Below, in pieces: positions 10,225 to 19,152 of a stretch of 51,509 nt of DNA. Under the pieces are notes generated by a model. The model had not been told where the DNA came from, did no database searches, and saw nothing but the letters and a program-made list of their open reading frames with translations. Each line of letters opens with the position of its first letter. Position 1 is the stretch's first letter. Position numbers and translations under genes: made by a program. The stretch is from Pelagimonas sp. (lineage in GTDB: Bacteria > Pseudomonadota > Alphaproteobacteria > Rhodobacterales > Rhodobacteraceae), in assembly GCA_025210455.1 (NCBI GenBank), contig JAOARQ010000005.1, positions 1 to 51,509 of the forward strand, in the 5' to 3' direction.

Positions 10225-10330
10225 ATCCCGTGATGCTGCTCACCTTTGGTGAGCGGGATGGCATTTTATTGGTCAGTTCCACGCGTCAGCTGCACTGGCT
10301 CAAACCAACGACAATCACGGGGTTGCCCTC
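10225..10330 (+). promoter_or_regulatory. pyrG leader with hairpin and alternative pairing
   Basis: GCTCACC-TTT-GGTGAGC (10238-10254) forms a perfect stem, extended by ATCCC (10225-10229) with GGGAT (10255-10259), and is followed by ATTTTATT (10262-10269), which is terminator-like. CCCGTGAT (10227-10234) is also perfectly complementary to ATCACGGG (10314-10321), just before the pyrG start. The two folds share bases and exclude each other. CTTATAT near 10211-10217 could be a -10 element. A regulatory role is inferred from sequence only. Confidence 0.35.
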
Positions 10331-11974
10331 ATGGCTCGGTTCATTTTCATCACTGGTGGTGTGGTCTCATCGCTTGGCAAAGGTCTGGCATCCGCCGCCC
10401 TTGGGGCCCTGCTGCAGGCGCGCGGCTTTTCGGTCCGCCTGCGCAAGCTTGACCCCTATCTGAACGTCGATCCCGGCACCATGTCGCCCTTTGAACATGG
10501 TGAGGTGTTCGTCACCGACGATGGTGCCGAAACCGATCTGGATCTGGGTCACTACGAACGCTTTACCGGGGTGCCCGCCCGCATGACCGACTCGGTCAGC
10601 TCTGGCCGCATCTACACCAATGTTCTGGAAAAAGAGCGTCGCGGCGATTACCTGGGCAAGACCATCCAAGTGATTCCGCATGTCACCAATGAGATCAAGG
10701 ATTTCATCGCCACCGGCGAAGATGAGGTCGATTTCATGCTCTGCGAAATCGGCGGCACCGTGGGCGATATCGAAGGCCTGCCCTTCTTCGAAGCCATCCG
10801 CCAGTTCGCCAATGACAAACCCCGCGGCCAGTGCATCTTTATGCACCTGACCCTGCTGCCCTACATCAAAGCCAGCGGCGAGCTGAAAACCAAGCCGACC
10901 CAGCATAGCGTCAAAGAGCTGCGCTCTATCGGCATCGCCCCCGATATCCTTGTCTGCCGCTCAGAAGGGCCGATCCCCAAGAAAGAGCGCGAAAAGCTGG
11001 CCCTGTTCTGCAATGTGCGCCCCGACAGCGTGATCGCAGCGCAGGATCTGAAATCCATCTATGAGGCCCCGCTGGCCTATCATCGCGAAGGTCTGGATCA
11101 GGCGGTTCTGGATGCCTTTGGCATCACACCGGCCCCGAAACCGAACCTCACCAAATGGGATGATGTGAACGACCGCATCTACAACCCCGAAGGTGAAGTC
11201 ACCGTCGCCATCGTTGGCAAATATGTTCAGCTGGAAGACGCCTATAAATCCATCGCCGAAGCCCTGACCCATGGTGGCATGGCCAATCGGGTCAAGGTGA
11301 AAATCGAATGGGTCGATGCGGAAATCTTTGATCGCGAAGATGCTGCGCCCCATCTGGAAAAATACAACGCCATCCTGGTGCCCGGCGGCTTTGGCGAACG
11401 CGGCACCGAAGGCAAGATCAAAGCCGCGCAATATGCCCGCGAAAACAAGATCCCCTATCTGGGCATCTGTCTGGGCATGCAAATGGCCGTGATCGAAGCC
11501 GCCCGCAACGTGGCCGGGATCACCAGCGCCGGGTCGGAAGAATTCGATCACGAAGCCGGCGAAAAGCGCTTTGAGCCCGTGGTCTACCACCTGAAGGAAT
11601 GGGTGCAGGGCAATCAGAAAGTGTCACGCAAGGTGGATGACGCCAAGGGCGGCACCATGCGTCTGGGCGCCTATGATGCCATCCTTGAGGAAGGCTCCAA
11701 GGTTGCTGAGGTCTACGGCAAGACCAGCATCGACGAACGCCACCGCCACCGCTATGAGGTCGACACCTCCTACCGTCAGCAGTTGGAAGAGGCTGGCCTG
11801 AAATTCTCGGGCATGTCGCCCGATGGTCGCCTGCCAGAGATCGTCGAATGGCCGGATCACCCGTGGTTCATTGGCGTGCAGTTCCACCCGGAACTAAAAT
11901 CCAAACCCTTTGACCCACACCCGCTGTTCCGCGATTTCATCCGCGCTGCCAAAGACGTGTCGCGACTGGTGTAA
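10331..11974 (+). CDS. pyrG: CTP synthase
   Basis: A 547-residue enzyme that makes CTP from UTP, ATP and glutamine. The N-terminal synthase domain begins [18 protein letters not shown] with the ATP-binding loop; the Mg2+/substrate region includes [12 protein letters not shown] (about residues 138-149). The C-terminal class I glutamine amidotransferase domain (from about residue 295) has [10 protein letters not shown], the nucleophile in YLGICLGMQ and the His-Glu pair in [10 protein letters not shown]. Length and all motifs are normal. The structured leader lies upstream and the gene is transcribed alone after secG. Confidence 0.98.
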   Translation: MARFIFITGGVVSSLGKGLASAALGALLQARGFSVRLRKLDPYLNVDPGTMSPFEHGEVFVTDDGAETDLDLGHYERFTGVPARMTDSVSSGRIYTNVLEKERRGDYLGKTIQVIPHVTNEIKDFIATGEDEVDFMLCEIGGTVGDIEGLPFFEAIRQFANDKPRGQCIFMHLTLLPYIKASGELKTKPTQHSVKELRSIGIAPDILVCRSEGPIPKKEREKLALFCNVRPDSVIAAQDLKSIYEAPLAYHREGLDQAVLDAFGITPAPKPNLTKWDDVNDRIYNPEGEVTVAIVGKYVQLEDAYKSIAEALTHGGMANRVKVKIEWVDAEIFDREDAAPHLEKYNAILVPGGFGERGTEGKIKAAQYARENKIPYLGICLGMQMAVIEAARNVAGITSAGSEEFDHEAGEKRFEPVVYHLKEWVQGNQKVSRKVDDAKGGTMRLGAYDAILEEGSKVAEVYGKTSIDERHRHRYEVDTSYRQQLEEAGLKFSGMSPDGRLPEIVEWPDHPWFIGVQFHPELKSKPFDPHPLFRDFIRAAKDVSRLV

Positions 11975-12301
11975 ATCCTGAACCGATCTAGGTCTGCGGG
12001 CAGTTCACAAAGGGCCGCGCCCGATCCTTGGGTGGGCGCGCCCAAGCTATGAAATGGCACTGAGGCCTCAGTGCACCTTGTCCTGACCGTCGTGCAGATC
12101 CTCACCCAAGCACCCTCCCAGGGGGGAGGGTCGGGCGCGGCCCGGCCTGTAGTCCGGGCGGCATGGTGTCAAAACTAAGAGAATTTTCAGGTCTGTAAAT
12201 TCAAGCGCTCCCACCCTGCTGCACAGGCGATATGCATGGATTGTGCATAGAATATGCATAGGATGTGCCCCCCGGATTTCCCCCAGATTTCTGCGACTGC
12301 G
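11975..12301. other. 385-base convergent intergenic region (pyrG / outer membrane protein), left part
   Basis: Contains several inverted repeats: TGGGCGCGCCCA (12033-12044, within a larger CTTGGG/CCCAAG stem at 12027-12046), the perfect 18-base palindrome at 12057-12074 (centre GAGGCCTC), and ACCCTCCC/GGGAGGGT (12112-12131). The first is a plausible pyrG terminator, although without a clear T-run. An 11-base tandem repeat follows at 12231. No protein gene is supported. Confidence 0.5.
12231..12268. repeat. 11-base-period tandem direct repeat
   Basis: Three and a half head-to-tail units: TATGCATGGAT (12231-12241), TGTGCATAGAA (12242-12252), TATGCATAGGA (12253-12263) and TGTGC (12264-12268). 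The period is close to one helical turn, so each TRTGCAT core would face the same side of the DNA, as expected for cooperative protein binding. It lies between two convergent genes, an unusual place for an operator. Confidence 0.6.
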
Positions 12302-12343
12302 AAAACGTTAAAACGGCCCCCTGTGTCCAACAGGAGGCCGTTT
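12302..12343 (-). terminator. Intrinsic terminator of the outer membrane protein gene
   Basis: Read on the minus strand, AAACGGCC/GGCCGTTT plus an inner CCTGT/ACAGG stem (loop of five bases) is followed by TTTTAACGTTTT. It begins 17 bases after the stop codon. Confidence 0.8.
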
Positions 12344-12359
12344 CACTCAGCAGGGAAGC

Positions 12360-13145
12360 TTAACGCCGATGCCAGGAAAACGCAGCGCTGCGTGCCCGGA
12401 AGGCCGACATCGGGTGGGGCGTCGAAAACTTGCGCCGCGCCGCCGGGCGATTGGCCGCGCTTGAGCCACCGCACTGCCATGTCATCCCGACAAAGATCGC
12501 CGTGTCGTCCTTGTAATTGCGTTTGCTGATCACCTTGCTGTGCTGCACTCCTGCATTGAGGGACAGGCCGATTTCCGGGACGGCATAGGTCAGACCCAGC
12601 CGCGCCACAACACCCTGTTCCGCGATGTTTGTTTCTTCCACATTGGTTACGCTTAGCCCGCCGATCACAGCCAGACGGTCGCTAAGTGCATGGGATACAT
12701 TGGTTTCTGCGAAAATATAATCCACACCGTTGTTGGGAATCCACCCCGCCCCGGCGCGCAGTTCCAGCACGGTGCGGTCGGTGATATTGAACAGCCCCTC
12801 AAAGCCCACGGCGAATTCTTTGAACTCTTCGTTATCCTGATCTTCATACAAAACGAAGAGACCATATTTCTGACGCTCGCTTGGCATCAGATACATATGG
12901 GCGGCCACATGGCCAAACTGGCTGTTGTCGAATTTGGTCAGGCCCAGATCAAACTGCACCCCATGCGCGCCGGTGATGGCAAAATCAGCGCGGCCATTCA
13001 GGCTGTGGACGGTGTAATCAGAGCCGCTGAACTCATAGCTCAGATCGGCTGAGGTAAACCCGATGCTCTGCGCGGTGGCGGGCGCGGCAAAGATGGTGCC
13101 CATGGCAATCAGGGCGGCTGGCAGGATCGACTGCTGCAAATTCAT
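12360..13145 (-). CDS. Outer-membrane beta-barrel protein with an unusual C-terminal extension
   Basis: A 261-residue exported protein. The signal peptide is MNLQQSILPAALIAMGTIFA with cleavage near ATA-QS. Alternating polar/hydrophobic strands follow, typical of small porin-like barrels (for example VQFDLGLTKFD, YGLFVLYED, RTVLELRAGAGW, GLSLNAGVQH). ATG at 13145 is chosen because GGGGAG precedes it and the signal peptide then begins cleanly. The last strand (TAIFVGMTW) looks like the C-terminal beta-signal of an outer membrane protein, but the frame continues another ~36 Arg/Ser/Ala-rich residues. The codon after the tryptophan is CAG, one change from TAG. Function unknown. Confidence 0.75.
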   Translation of the reverse strand: MNLQQSILPAALIAMGTIFAAPATAQSIGFTSADLSYEFSGSDYTVHSLNGRADFAITGAHGVQFDLGLTKFDNSQFGHVAAHMYLMPSERQKYGLFVLYEDQDNEEFKEFAVGFEGLFNITDRTVLELRAGAGWIPNNGVDYIFAETNVSHALSDRLAVIGGLSVTNVEETNIAEQGVVARLGLTYAVPEIGLSLNAGVQHSKVISKRNYKDDTAIFVGMTWQCGGSSAANRPAARRKFSTPHPMSAFRARSAAFSWHRR

Positions 13146-13282
13146 GGTCACTCCCCTTCCGTTGAAGGTATCTCTCAAGGTCAGCCCCCTGCCCTTGTGA
13201 CCTGTTTAGATAAAAACGAATTTCGATAAAACTTTTTTCAAAACAAATGGTTAACCCAACCTTTGAGCCTTTGAAAACAAAC

Positions 13283-13318
13283 AAAAAAGGCCGCCTGACC
13301 CCTGTCAGACGACCTTTT
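13283..13318 (-). terminator. Intrinsic terminator of the kinase/M23/aminotransferase gene
   Basis: On the minus strand a 15-bp stem (AAAAGGTCGTCTGAC with GTCAGGCGGCCTTTT, two G-U pairs, AGGG loop) runs into six T residues. It starts 20 bases after the stop codon. Confidence 0.85.
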
Positions 13319-13337
13319 CAGAACAGGCTGTCCCGGC

Positions 13338-16300
13338 TTATTGCGCGCCTGTGACCTCATCCAGAACCCGGCCAAAGACCTCAAGGATCATGTCCACATC
13401 CTGATCATCAATGGTCAGCGGCGGGCGGATTTTGAGGATATTGTCTTTGGGGCCTTCGCTGCCGATCAAGATGCGATGATCGCGCATACGGTTCTTCACA
13501 TAGGAACAGATCTGCGTCGCCTCAGAGCCATCCGCATTGATCAGCTCCACCCCCAGAAACAGCCCCATGCCACGCACATCGCCCACGCAGGCGTGTTGCG
13601 TTTCCAGCGCACGCAACCCGGCAATCAGGCGTTCCCCACGCAGGCGGGCGTTCTCTTGCAGGCCTTCATCATCAACAATATCCAGCACCTCTTTGCCAAT
13701 CCGGCACGACAGGTTCGATCCCCCGAAGGTCGAGAAGAATTCGATCCCATTGTCAAAGCTCTGGGCGATTCCCCTGGTTGTCGCCAGAACCCCCAGCGGA
13801 TGGCCGTTGCCAATCGGTTTACCCATGACAACGATATCCGGCAGTGCGCCCTGATGCTCGAAACCAAAGTAAAAATCACCCAGACGCCCCAGTCCGGTCT
13901 GCACCTCATCCGCGATACAAACCCCGCCAGCGGCGCGGATTTTCTCATAGACAGCAGTCAGATAGCCCTTGGGCGGAATGATCTGTCCCCCGACCGAAGG
14001 GAAGGTTTCCGCGATAAAGCCCGCAAGGCCCTGCCCACGCGCCTGCAAGGCGCTAATCGCCGGATCCACCAGATCTGCGAACTTCTGCGCGCGCTCTGGA
14101 TCGTCGCGTTTGAAAGTGCCACGATAGTCGTCAGCCACCTCAACCAGTTCGACCCAATCCGCCTTGCCGACACCGCCGGGTTTGTTGAACTTATAGGCCG
14201 AAATCGCCACTGCCGCATTGGTATTGCCGTGATAACCATGATCCGGCGTCACCATCCCCTTGGCCCCGGTATGGGCGCGCGCCAGCCGCAGCGCCAGCTC
14301 ATTGGCTTCGGTGCCGGAATTGACAAAGAAACAGACCTCAAACTGCTCGGGCAGCTTGGAAAGCACCTTATCAGCAAAAGCCGTCTGCGCCGGGTGCAGA
14401 TAGCGTGTGTTGGAATTCATCCGCTTCAGCTGATCCGCCGCCGCAGCCTGAATGCGCGGATGGGCATGGCCCACATGCGGCACGTTGTTATAGGCATCCA
14501 GATAAGGCCGCCCCCATTCGTCAAACATATGGTGTTTCCAGCCGCGCACCAGCATCACCGGATCGGAATAGGTCAGGCTCAGGTTGCCGCCAAAATGCGC
14601 GCGGCGTTTGCCTAGTATCTGCCTCTTGTCGGTCGGCGCATAGAGCACCTTTTCATCCGGCAGATTCAGCAAGGCCGCCGGATTCGGGCAGATCGCGCGC
14701 CACATGTACATCTCATCAGGGTCACCGACACCGGGCCAGTCCGCTTCGATGCCTTCAGTTGTCAGCGCCAGCTGGAAATGCACATGTGGGGCCCAGCCCC
14801 CGTTCTGGGTGTAATCGCCCAGACGGCAGAATTCCGCCCCTTTTTCAATCACATCCCCCGGTTTCAGGTGATCCAGGAACGCGGGATCCAGATGACCATA
14901 CAGCGTGTAAAACGGATCGCCCGCCGGGGTTTCATGGCGCAGGATAATCACCCCGCCGTAATCCAGATGCCCGGCACGATATTCGGCCACAAAGACTTCG
15001 CCACGCAATGGCGCGTACATCGACGTTCCCGCAGGCGCAAAGACATCCACCGCCAGATGCACTGTCCGCCGGTCAGAGGCCTTGTAAGGCCCTTTGCGAA
15101 AGGCTGCATCGGTATAGATCAGCCGCGGTTCGTGATAGTACCCCAGCCACATGCCGCCCTGTTCGAATTCCTGCCCCACCTGCGCGGCTTCTTCGATGGG
15201 CATATCAAAGGGGTTTTGCGGCCAGGTGCTGTTTTCCACCGACAGCGACCCCATGGGATCATCCGTTAAATCGCGGCCCATCAGCGGGGCAAAGCTGCCA
15301 CGATTCTCCGCCAGCCAGGTCATCACCCGATCCGCCCCTTCGACCGCAGGCAGATCACAGGCAGCCCGCAGACGCGCCGCCAGCAGACCACCGTGCAGAT
15401 CAAAGCCCTCAAGGAACCGCCAGGCAGGCGCCTGCGAGATGGTCACATAGGGATCATCGGGGTTGTCCTGCGCCATCAGGGTCGAGTTCACCACGCTGAC
15501 CGCCAGACGCGCCCGCAACAGCGGCCAGAGCATGTCAATCTCGGCGCCACTTAGCGGGTTTGCCGCATGGAACCCCGACACAAGCGCCGCCAAAGCCGCT
15601 TCGGGCTTGGGGTGGTCCAGCACGATATAGGCGGCGCAGATCGCCAGATCGCAGATCTTAGGCCCGACACACATATCGCCCAGATCAATCAGCCCCGACA
15701 CTTTCGGCGTGCCCGTCAGACTGCCTGAGACCAGAATGTTGTAGTCATTCAGATCGTTGTGAATCACCTGCTGCGGCTGCGCCTCTAGCGCGGGTTTGAT
15801 CGCAGCAAAGCCCACCGCGATCTGGTCTATCAGCGCACGGCGGTTATCGTCGGCGATACAGCCGGTCTGATCAGTAATCCAATCCGCCTGCATCAGGTTC
15901 CATTTGAAATCCCGCTGTGCCTGCGGGTGTTCATAGGTTTTCAGCGCCCCGGTACAGGCACCAAGCTGTTGGCCCAGTTCGAAAATTAACGCATCAGTCT
16001 TGGGTGCGGCCTTGGCATAACACAGGCCATCCAGCGCCTCTTGCAGCCATAAGATCCGCCCGGCTCCGCTGTCATCTTGCACCACCACCTGCGCCTGCCC
16101 GGCGTTTGATCGCAGCACACGCGGCATAGGAACTGAGGGGGCAGCTTGCGCCACATGCTCCAGCGCCCCCACCTGCATTTCAACCAGCCAGGGCTCACAG
16201 CCTGCGCGCATGGCTTTGAAAATCAGGCGCTTGCCATCAGAAGTTTCGGCCAGAAAGTTCAGATCATATTCGCCATCCAGCCGGGTCAGATCCGCTGTGA

Positions 16301-16352
16301 TCCCCCAATGATCCTGCAAAGCTTGCTGCACCCAAAGCATATCTGCCCCCAT
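13338..16352 (-). CDS. Three-domain fusion: APH-type kinase, M23 peptidase fold, class III aminotransferase/phospho-lyase
   Basis: A 1,004-residue protein. Domain 1 (about 15-335) is a small-molecule kinase of the aminoglycoside/choline kinase fold, with catalytic VIHNDLNDYNILV (about 196-208) and Mg-binding GLIDLGD. Domain 2 (about 400-545) has the M23 zinc ligands His432, Asp436 and HVH (523-525). Domain 3 (about 570-1000) is a class III PLP enzyme with NSGTEANE, IADEVQTGLGRLG and Lys845 in VVMGKPIGNGHP. Kinase plus this PLP family matches the hydroxylysine kinase/ammoniophospholyase pairing, where a phosphorylated amino alcohol is split to ammonia, phosphate and an aldehyde; that substrate class is inference. 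The M23 part has no signal peptide and may be structural. ATG at 16340 is an alternative start. Confidence 0.9.
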   Translation of the reverse strand: MGADMLWVQQALQDHWGITADLTRLDGEYDLNFLAETSDGKRLIFKAMRAGCEPWLVEMQVGALEHVAQAAPSVPMPRVLRSNAGQAQVVVQDDSGAGRILWLQEALDGLCYAKAAPKTDALIFELGQQLGACTGALKTYEHPQAQRDFKWNLMQADWITDQTGCIADDNRRALIDQIAVGFAAIKPALEAQPQQVIHNDLNDYNILVSGSLTGTPKVSGLIDLGDMCVGPKICDLAICAAYIVLDHPKPEAALAALVSGFHAANPLSGAEIDMLWPLLRARLAVSVVNSTLMAQDNPDDPYVTISQAPAWRFLEGFDLHGGLLAARLRAACDLPAVEGADRVMTWLAENRGSFAPLMGRDLTDDPMGSLSVENSTWPQNPFDMPIEEAAQVGQEFEQGGMWLGYYHEPRLIYTDAAFRKGPYKASDRRTVHLAVDVFAPAGTSMYAPLRGEVFVAEYRAGHLDYGGVIILRHETPAGDPFYTLYGHLDPAFLDHLKPGDVIEKGAEFCRLGDYTQNGGWAPHVHFQLALTTEGIEADWPGVGDPDEMYMWRAICPNPAALLNLPDEKVLYAPTDKRQILGKRRAHFGGNLSLTYSDPVMLVRGWKHHMFDEWGRPYLDAYNNVPHVGHAHPRIQAAAADQLKRMNSNTRYLHPAQTAFADKVLSKLPEQFEVCFFVNSGTEANELALRLARAHTGAKGMVTPDHGYHGNTNAAVAISAYKFNKPGGVGKADWVELVEVADDYRGTFKRDDPERAQKFADLVDPAISALQARGQGLAGFIAETFPSVGGQIIPPKGYLTAVYEKIRAAGGVCIADEVQTGLGRLGDFYFGFEHQGALPDIVVMGKPIGNGHPLGVLATTRGIAQSFDNGIEFFSTFGGSNLSCRIGKEVLDIVDDEGLQENARLRGERLIAGLRALETQHACVGDVRGMGLFLGVELINADGSEATQICSYVKNRMRDHRILIGSEGPKDNILKIRPPLTIDDQDVDMILEVFGRVLDEVTGAQ

Positions 16353-16581
16353 CCTGTTTCGGGTCGTTCTGTATCAGCCCGCCTTGTTCCCACGCGTGCG
16401 CGTCCATTTGCCTTGAATGAACACGGCTGTGCGTCTTTTGCAATGCGCCCTTTGCAGCGTCAGCCAGTCGATTTCCGGCAGAAGTGACGAAACCCATCGG
16501 CAAATCCCCTGAGATCAATGCAGTCCTTGCTCTTGTACGCGCTTCCCCTTAGCACCCCACTGGCAACGGGGGATTTGGCGG

Positions 16582-17751
16582 ATGCATGAACAAAGCTGCG
16601 ATGTGCTGATTGTCGGCGGAGGCCCGGCTGGCCTATCTGTGGCACAGGCCCTGCCCGCCCATGTCTCCAAGATCGTGCTGCATCAGGATCGCGAAATCGG
16701 CAAACCAGTGCGCACCTCGGGGGGAACATGGGTGCGCGATATGCAGGCCCTGCAGGTGCCTGAGCATCTTTACCATGTCATCAATGAGATCGAGTTTCGC
16801 TCGGACAACGCGCAATCGCTGCATCAGCTAAGCGATTGGAAAATGGCGGTTCTGGATATCACCGGGCTGTATCAATGGATTGGCGCCCAGGCCCAAGACA
16901 ATGGCGCGCAGATCCTGTGCGGCACCAAATTCCTGTCAACCCAGCCCGATGACAAAGGCTTTACCAGCACCGCGCGGGCGCGCAGCGGGCAAGAGCTTCG
17001 GATCCGTTCATCCTACATCATCGACGCCAGCGGAGTGCAGGCGGCGGTGATGTCAGATCTGGGCATTGCCCCCAAACCCACGCGGGTTGGCGTGGGGATC
17101 GAACATGATTACGCCATGCCTGACGGCGTTTCTGACCGCGCGGTTCTGCTGGTGGGATCGCAGGTTCTGACAGGCTATGGCTGGATTTTTCCCGCGCCCA
17201 ACAACACCCTGCGCATTGGTGTGGGCGTCATTCATCCCGATACGGATGTCTCGCCTCGTGATCTGATGGATCAGCTGATCACGCCTGATTTTCTGGCGCG
17301 CCACGATCTGTCGCTTGGTCCGTTGATCAAAAGCAACGCAGGCATCATCCCCTCGGTGTCCTATGATCCGCATCTGGTGCATGGGCGCATGATCCGCGTT
17401 GGTGACACCGCCAATCTGGCCACCCCCACCGTGGGCGAAGGCATCCGGCAGGCGATGGACTATGGTCAAATTCTGGGGCGCGCCTTGGGTGAGACGCTGC
17501 AAACCGGCGATCCAAAGCCGCTAAGACGCTATGAATCCCGCGCGCGCAGGCAGTTCAAACGCGATTATCACTTTGGGTTTATGACCAACCAGCGCATCGC
17601 TACCTATCAGCCGGATGACTGGGATAAATCCGTGCGCCGCGTGTCGCGGCTAAGCGAAGCTGAGATGGCCGCGCTGGTGCGATCGGAATTTTCCCCCGCC
17701 AACCTGCTGCGCACCGCTGCCAAACAGATCTGGCACAAGCTGCGCAGTTAG
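16582..17751 (+). CDS. FAD-dependent oxidoreductase, geranylgeranyl reductase-like
   Basis: A 389-residue flavoprotein. The N-terminal FAD-binding motif is DVLIVGGGPAGLSVAQAL (about residues 7-24); the second FAD motif RVGDTANLATPTVGEGIRQAM (about 270-290) is the pattern of the geranylgeranyl reductase/para-hydroxybenzoate hydroxylase superfamily; YGWIFPAPNNTLRIGVGV matches the substrate-cavity strand of geranylgeranyl reductases. Photosynthesis genes are absent nearby, so chlorophyll synthesis is not implied; lipid or quinone modification is possible. It is divergent from the three-domain fusion across 229 bases in which no clear regulatory site was found. Confidence 0.75.
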   Translation: MHEQSCDVLIVGGGPAGLSVAQALPAHVSKIVLHQDREIGKPVRTSGGTWVRDMQALQVPEHLYHVINEIEFRSDNAQSLHQLSDWKMAVLDITGLYQWIGAQAQDNGAQILCGTKFLSTQPDDKGFTSTARARSGQELRIRSSYIIDASGVQAAVMSDLGIAPKPTRVGVGIEHDYAMPDGVSDRAVLLVGSQVLTGYGWIFPAPNNTLRIGVGVIHPDTDVSPRDLMDQLITPDFLARHDLSLGPLIKSNAGIIPSVSYDPHLVHGRMIRVGDTANLATPTVGEGIRQAMDYGQILGRALGETLQTGDPKPLRRYESRARRQFKRDYHFGFMTNQRIATYQPDDWDKSVRRVSRLSEAEMAALVRSEFSPANLLRTAAKQIWHKLRS

Positions 17752-17796
17752 GCGCTGGCTCTTGCACCAAAGGCCGCTTCGGTCCAAAACCGCCCC

Positions 17797-18576
17797 ATGC
17801 TTTCATATCAACACGCCTATCACGCCGGCAATCTGGCCGATGTTCAAAAACACGCGCTTTTGGCGCAGGTGCTGGCCTATCTGACCCGCAAGGACAAACC
17901 GCTTAGCTATATCGAAACCCATTCCGGGCGCGGGCTGTATGACCTGACAGGGGTCGAGGCGCAGAAAACCGGCGAAGCGGCAAAGGGCGTTCAGGCCACC
18001 CAAAGCTGGTTTGCCGCCGATCACCCCTATCGGCAGGCAGTGCAGCGGGTGCGCAAAACCCATGGCAAAACCGCCTATCCCGGATCACCCTTGATTGCGC
18101 AGTCGCTTTTGCGCCCCTCAGACAGTCTGCATCTGGCCGAATTGCACCCTCAGGAATTCACCGCCCTGCGTCAGGCGCTGCGCGCGCCAAACACCCGCTG
18201 CTATCATCAAAACGGTTTTGATCTGGCCCAAAGCCTTTGCCCGCCCGAGCCACGCCGGGGCGTGATGGTGATTGACCCCAGCTGGGAGGTGAAAACCGAC
18301 TATCAGACCGTGCCGAAATTCATGGCCTCGATTGCGCGCAAATGGAATGTCGGCATTTTGATGCTCTGGTATCCGATCCTGCGCGACGGCAGCCACAAAG
18401 CCATGCTGACATCGCTAAGCAACAGCTTTCCTGATGCGCTACGCCACGAGGTCAGCTTTCCCGCTGCCCGTGATGGGCATCGCATGATTGGGTCCGGCAT
18501 GTTTATTGTAAACCCACCCTGGGGGTTGGACGATTTCGCCCGCGATCTGAGCCGGAACTTTGCCCGGTTGAAATAG
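17797..18576 (+). CDS. rlmJ: 23S rRNA (adenine-2030-N6)-methyltransferase RlmJ
   Basis: A 259-residue S-adenosylmethionine-dependent methyltransferase. It begins with the RlmJ hallmark LSYQHAYHAGNLADVQKHA, then ETHSGRGLYDL, and carries the catalytic motif IV as VIDPSWEVKTDYQ (E. coli DPPY). Serine replaces the second proline, a change compatible with this subfamily. It modifies A2030 of 23S rRNA in the free RNA stage. It follows the flavoprotein by 45 bases in the same direction. Confidence 0.93.
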   Translation: MLSYQHAYHAGNLADVQKHALLAQVLAYLTRKDKPLSYIETHSGRGLYDLTGVEAQKTGEAAKGVQATQSWFAADHPYRQAVQRVRKTHGKTAYPGSPLIAQSLLRPSDSLHLAELHPQEFTALRQALRAPNTRCYHQNGFDLAQSLCPPEPRRGVMVIDPSWEVKTDYQTVPKFMASIARKWNVGILMLWYPILRDGSHKAMLTSLSNSFPDALRHEVSFPAARDGHRMIGSGMFIVNPPWGLDDFARDLSRNFARLK

Positions 18577-18660
18577 GGCGAACAGGCCCTGCGTTTTCCC
18601 CTGTGAAAATATCGCAACACCGTGCTAGGGGTTGAACAGTTATTGCCTTTGGAAAAGACC

Positions 18661-19104
18661 ATGTTCGAAAGACTGACCGCATTCTTCAAACGCGCCACCC
18701 CTACGCCGCAACCTCTGCCCGAACCCGATGCGCAGCTTGCACTTGGCACGCTGCTTGTGCGGGTCGCCATGGCAGATCAGGCCTATCTGTTCGAAGAAAT
18801 TGAACAGATCGACCGCATTCTCAGCAAGGCCTATGACCTTAGCCCGATTGATGCGGCGCGGATGCGGGCCACCTGCGAAAAGCTGGCCGCCAGCATCGAA
18901 GATGATGACAAGATGACCTCACTTATCCGCGAGAGTGTTGATTATCAGATGCGCAAAGATCATGTTCAGGCTCTGTGGGCGGTGGCGCAGGCGGATGGGG
19001 TGACCCATACCAGCGAAGCGGCCATTGTCCGCTATGTCGAAACTGCGCTGGGTGTGGCACAAGATGATTCCCAGGCCCTGCGCGCCGCGGCCTCAATTCC
19101 CTGA
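18661..19104 (+). CDS. TerB-family protein (first of a tandem pair)
   Basis: A 147-residue, mostly alpha-helical protein of the TerB-like family. The recognisable pattern is ALGTLLVRVAMADQAYLFEE, a central DDDKMTSLIRESVDYQMRKD segment, and ALWAVAQADGVTHTSEAAIV near the C-terminus, the second copy of the metal-binding-type helix turn. ATG at 18661 is preferred to a GTG 39 bases upstream because family members start at MFERL/MFAEF. Members of this group are conserved in Rhodobacteraceae but biochemically undefined; a tellurite resistance role should not be assumed. A paralogue follows 48 bases downstream. Confidence 0.8.
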   Translation: MFERLTAFFKRATPTPQPLPEPDAQLALGTLLVRVAMADQAYLFEEIEQIDRILSKAYDLSPIDAARMRATCEKLAASIEDDDKMTSLIRESVDYQMRKDHVQALWAVAQADGVTHTSEAAIVRYVETALGVAQDDSQALRAAASIP

Positions 19105-19152
19105 TTAGACTTTTGATCAGGGCTGCCGCCCGCCCCAGAACGAAAGACCCCA

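Noticed and set aside
13341-14615. A long plus-strand frame (424 codons) antisense to the fusion gene.
   Set aside because: No ribosome binding site or domain; it mirrors the codon bias of the real minus-strand gene.
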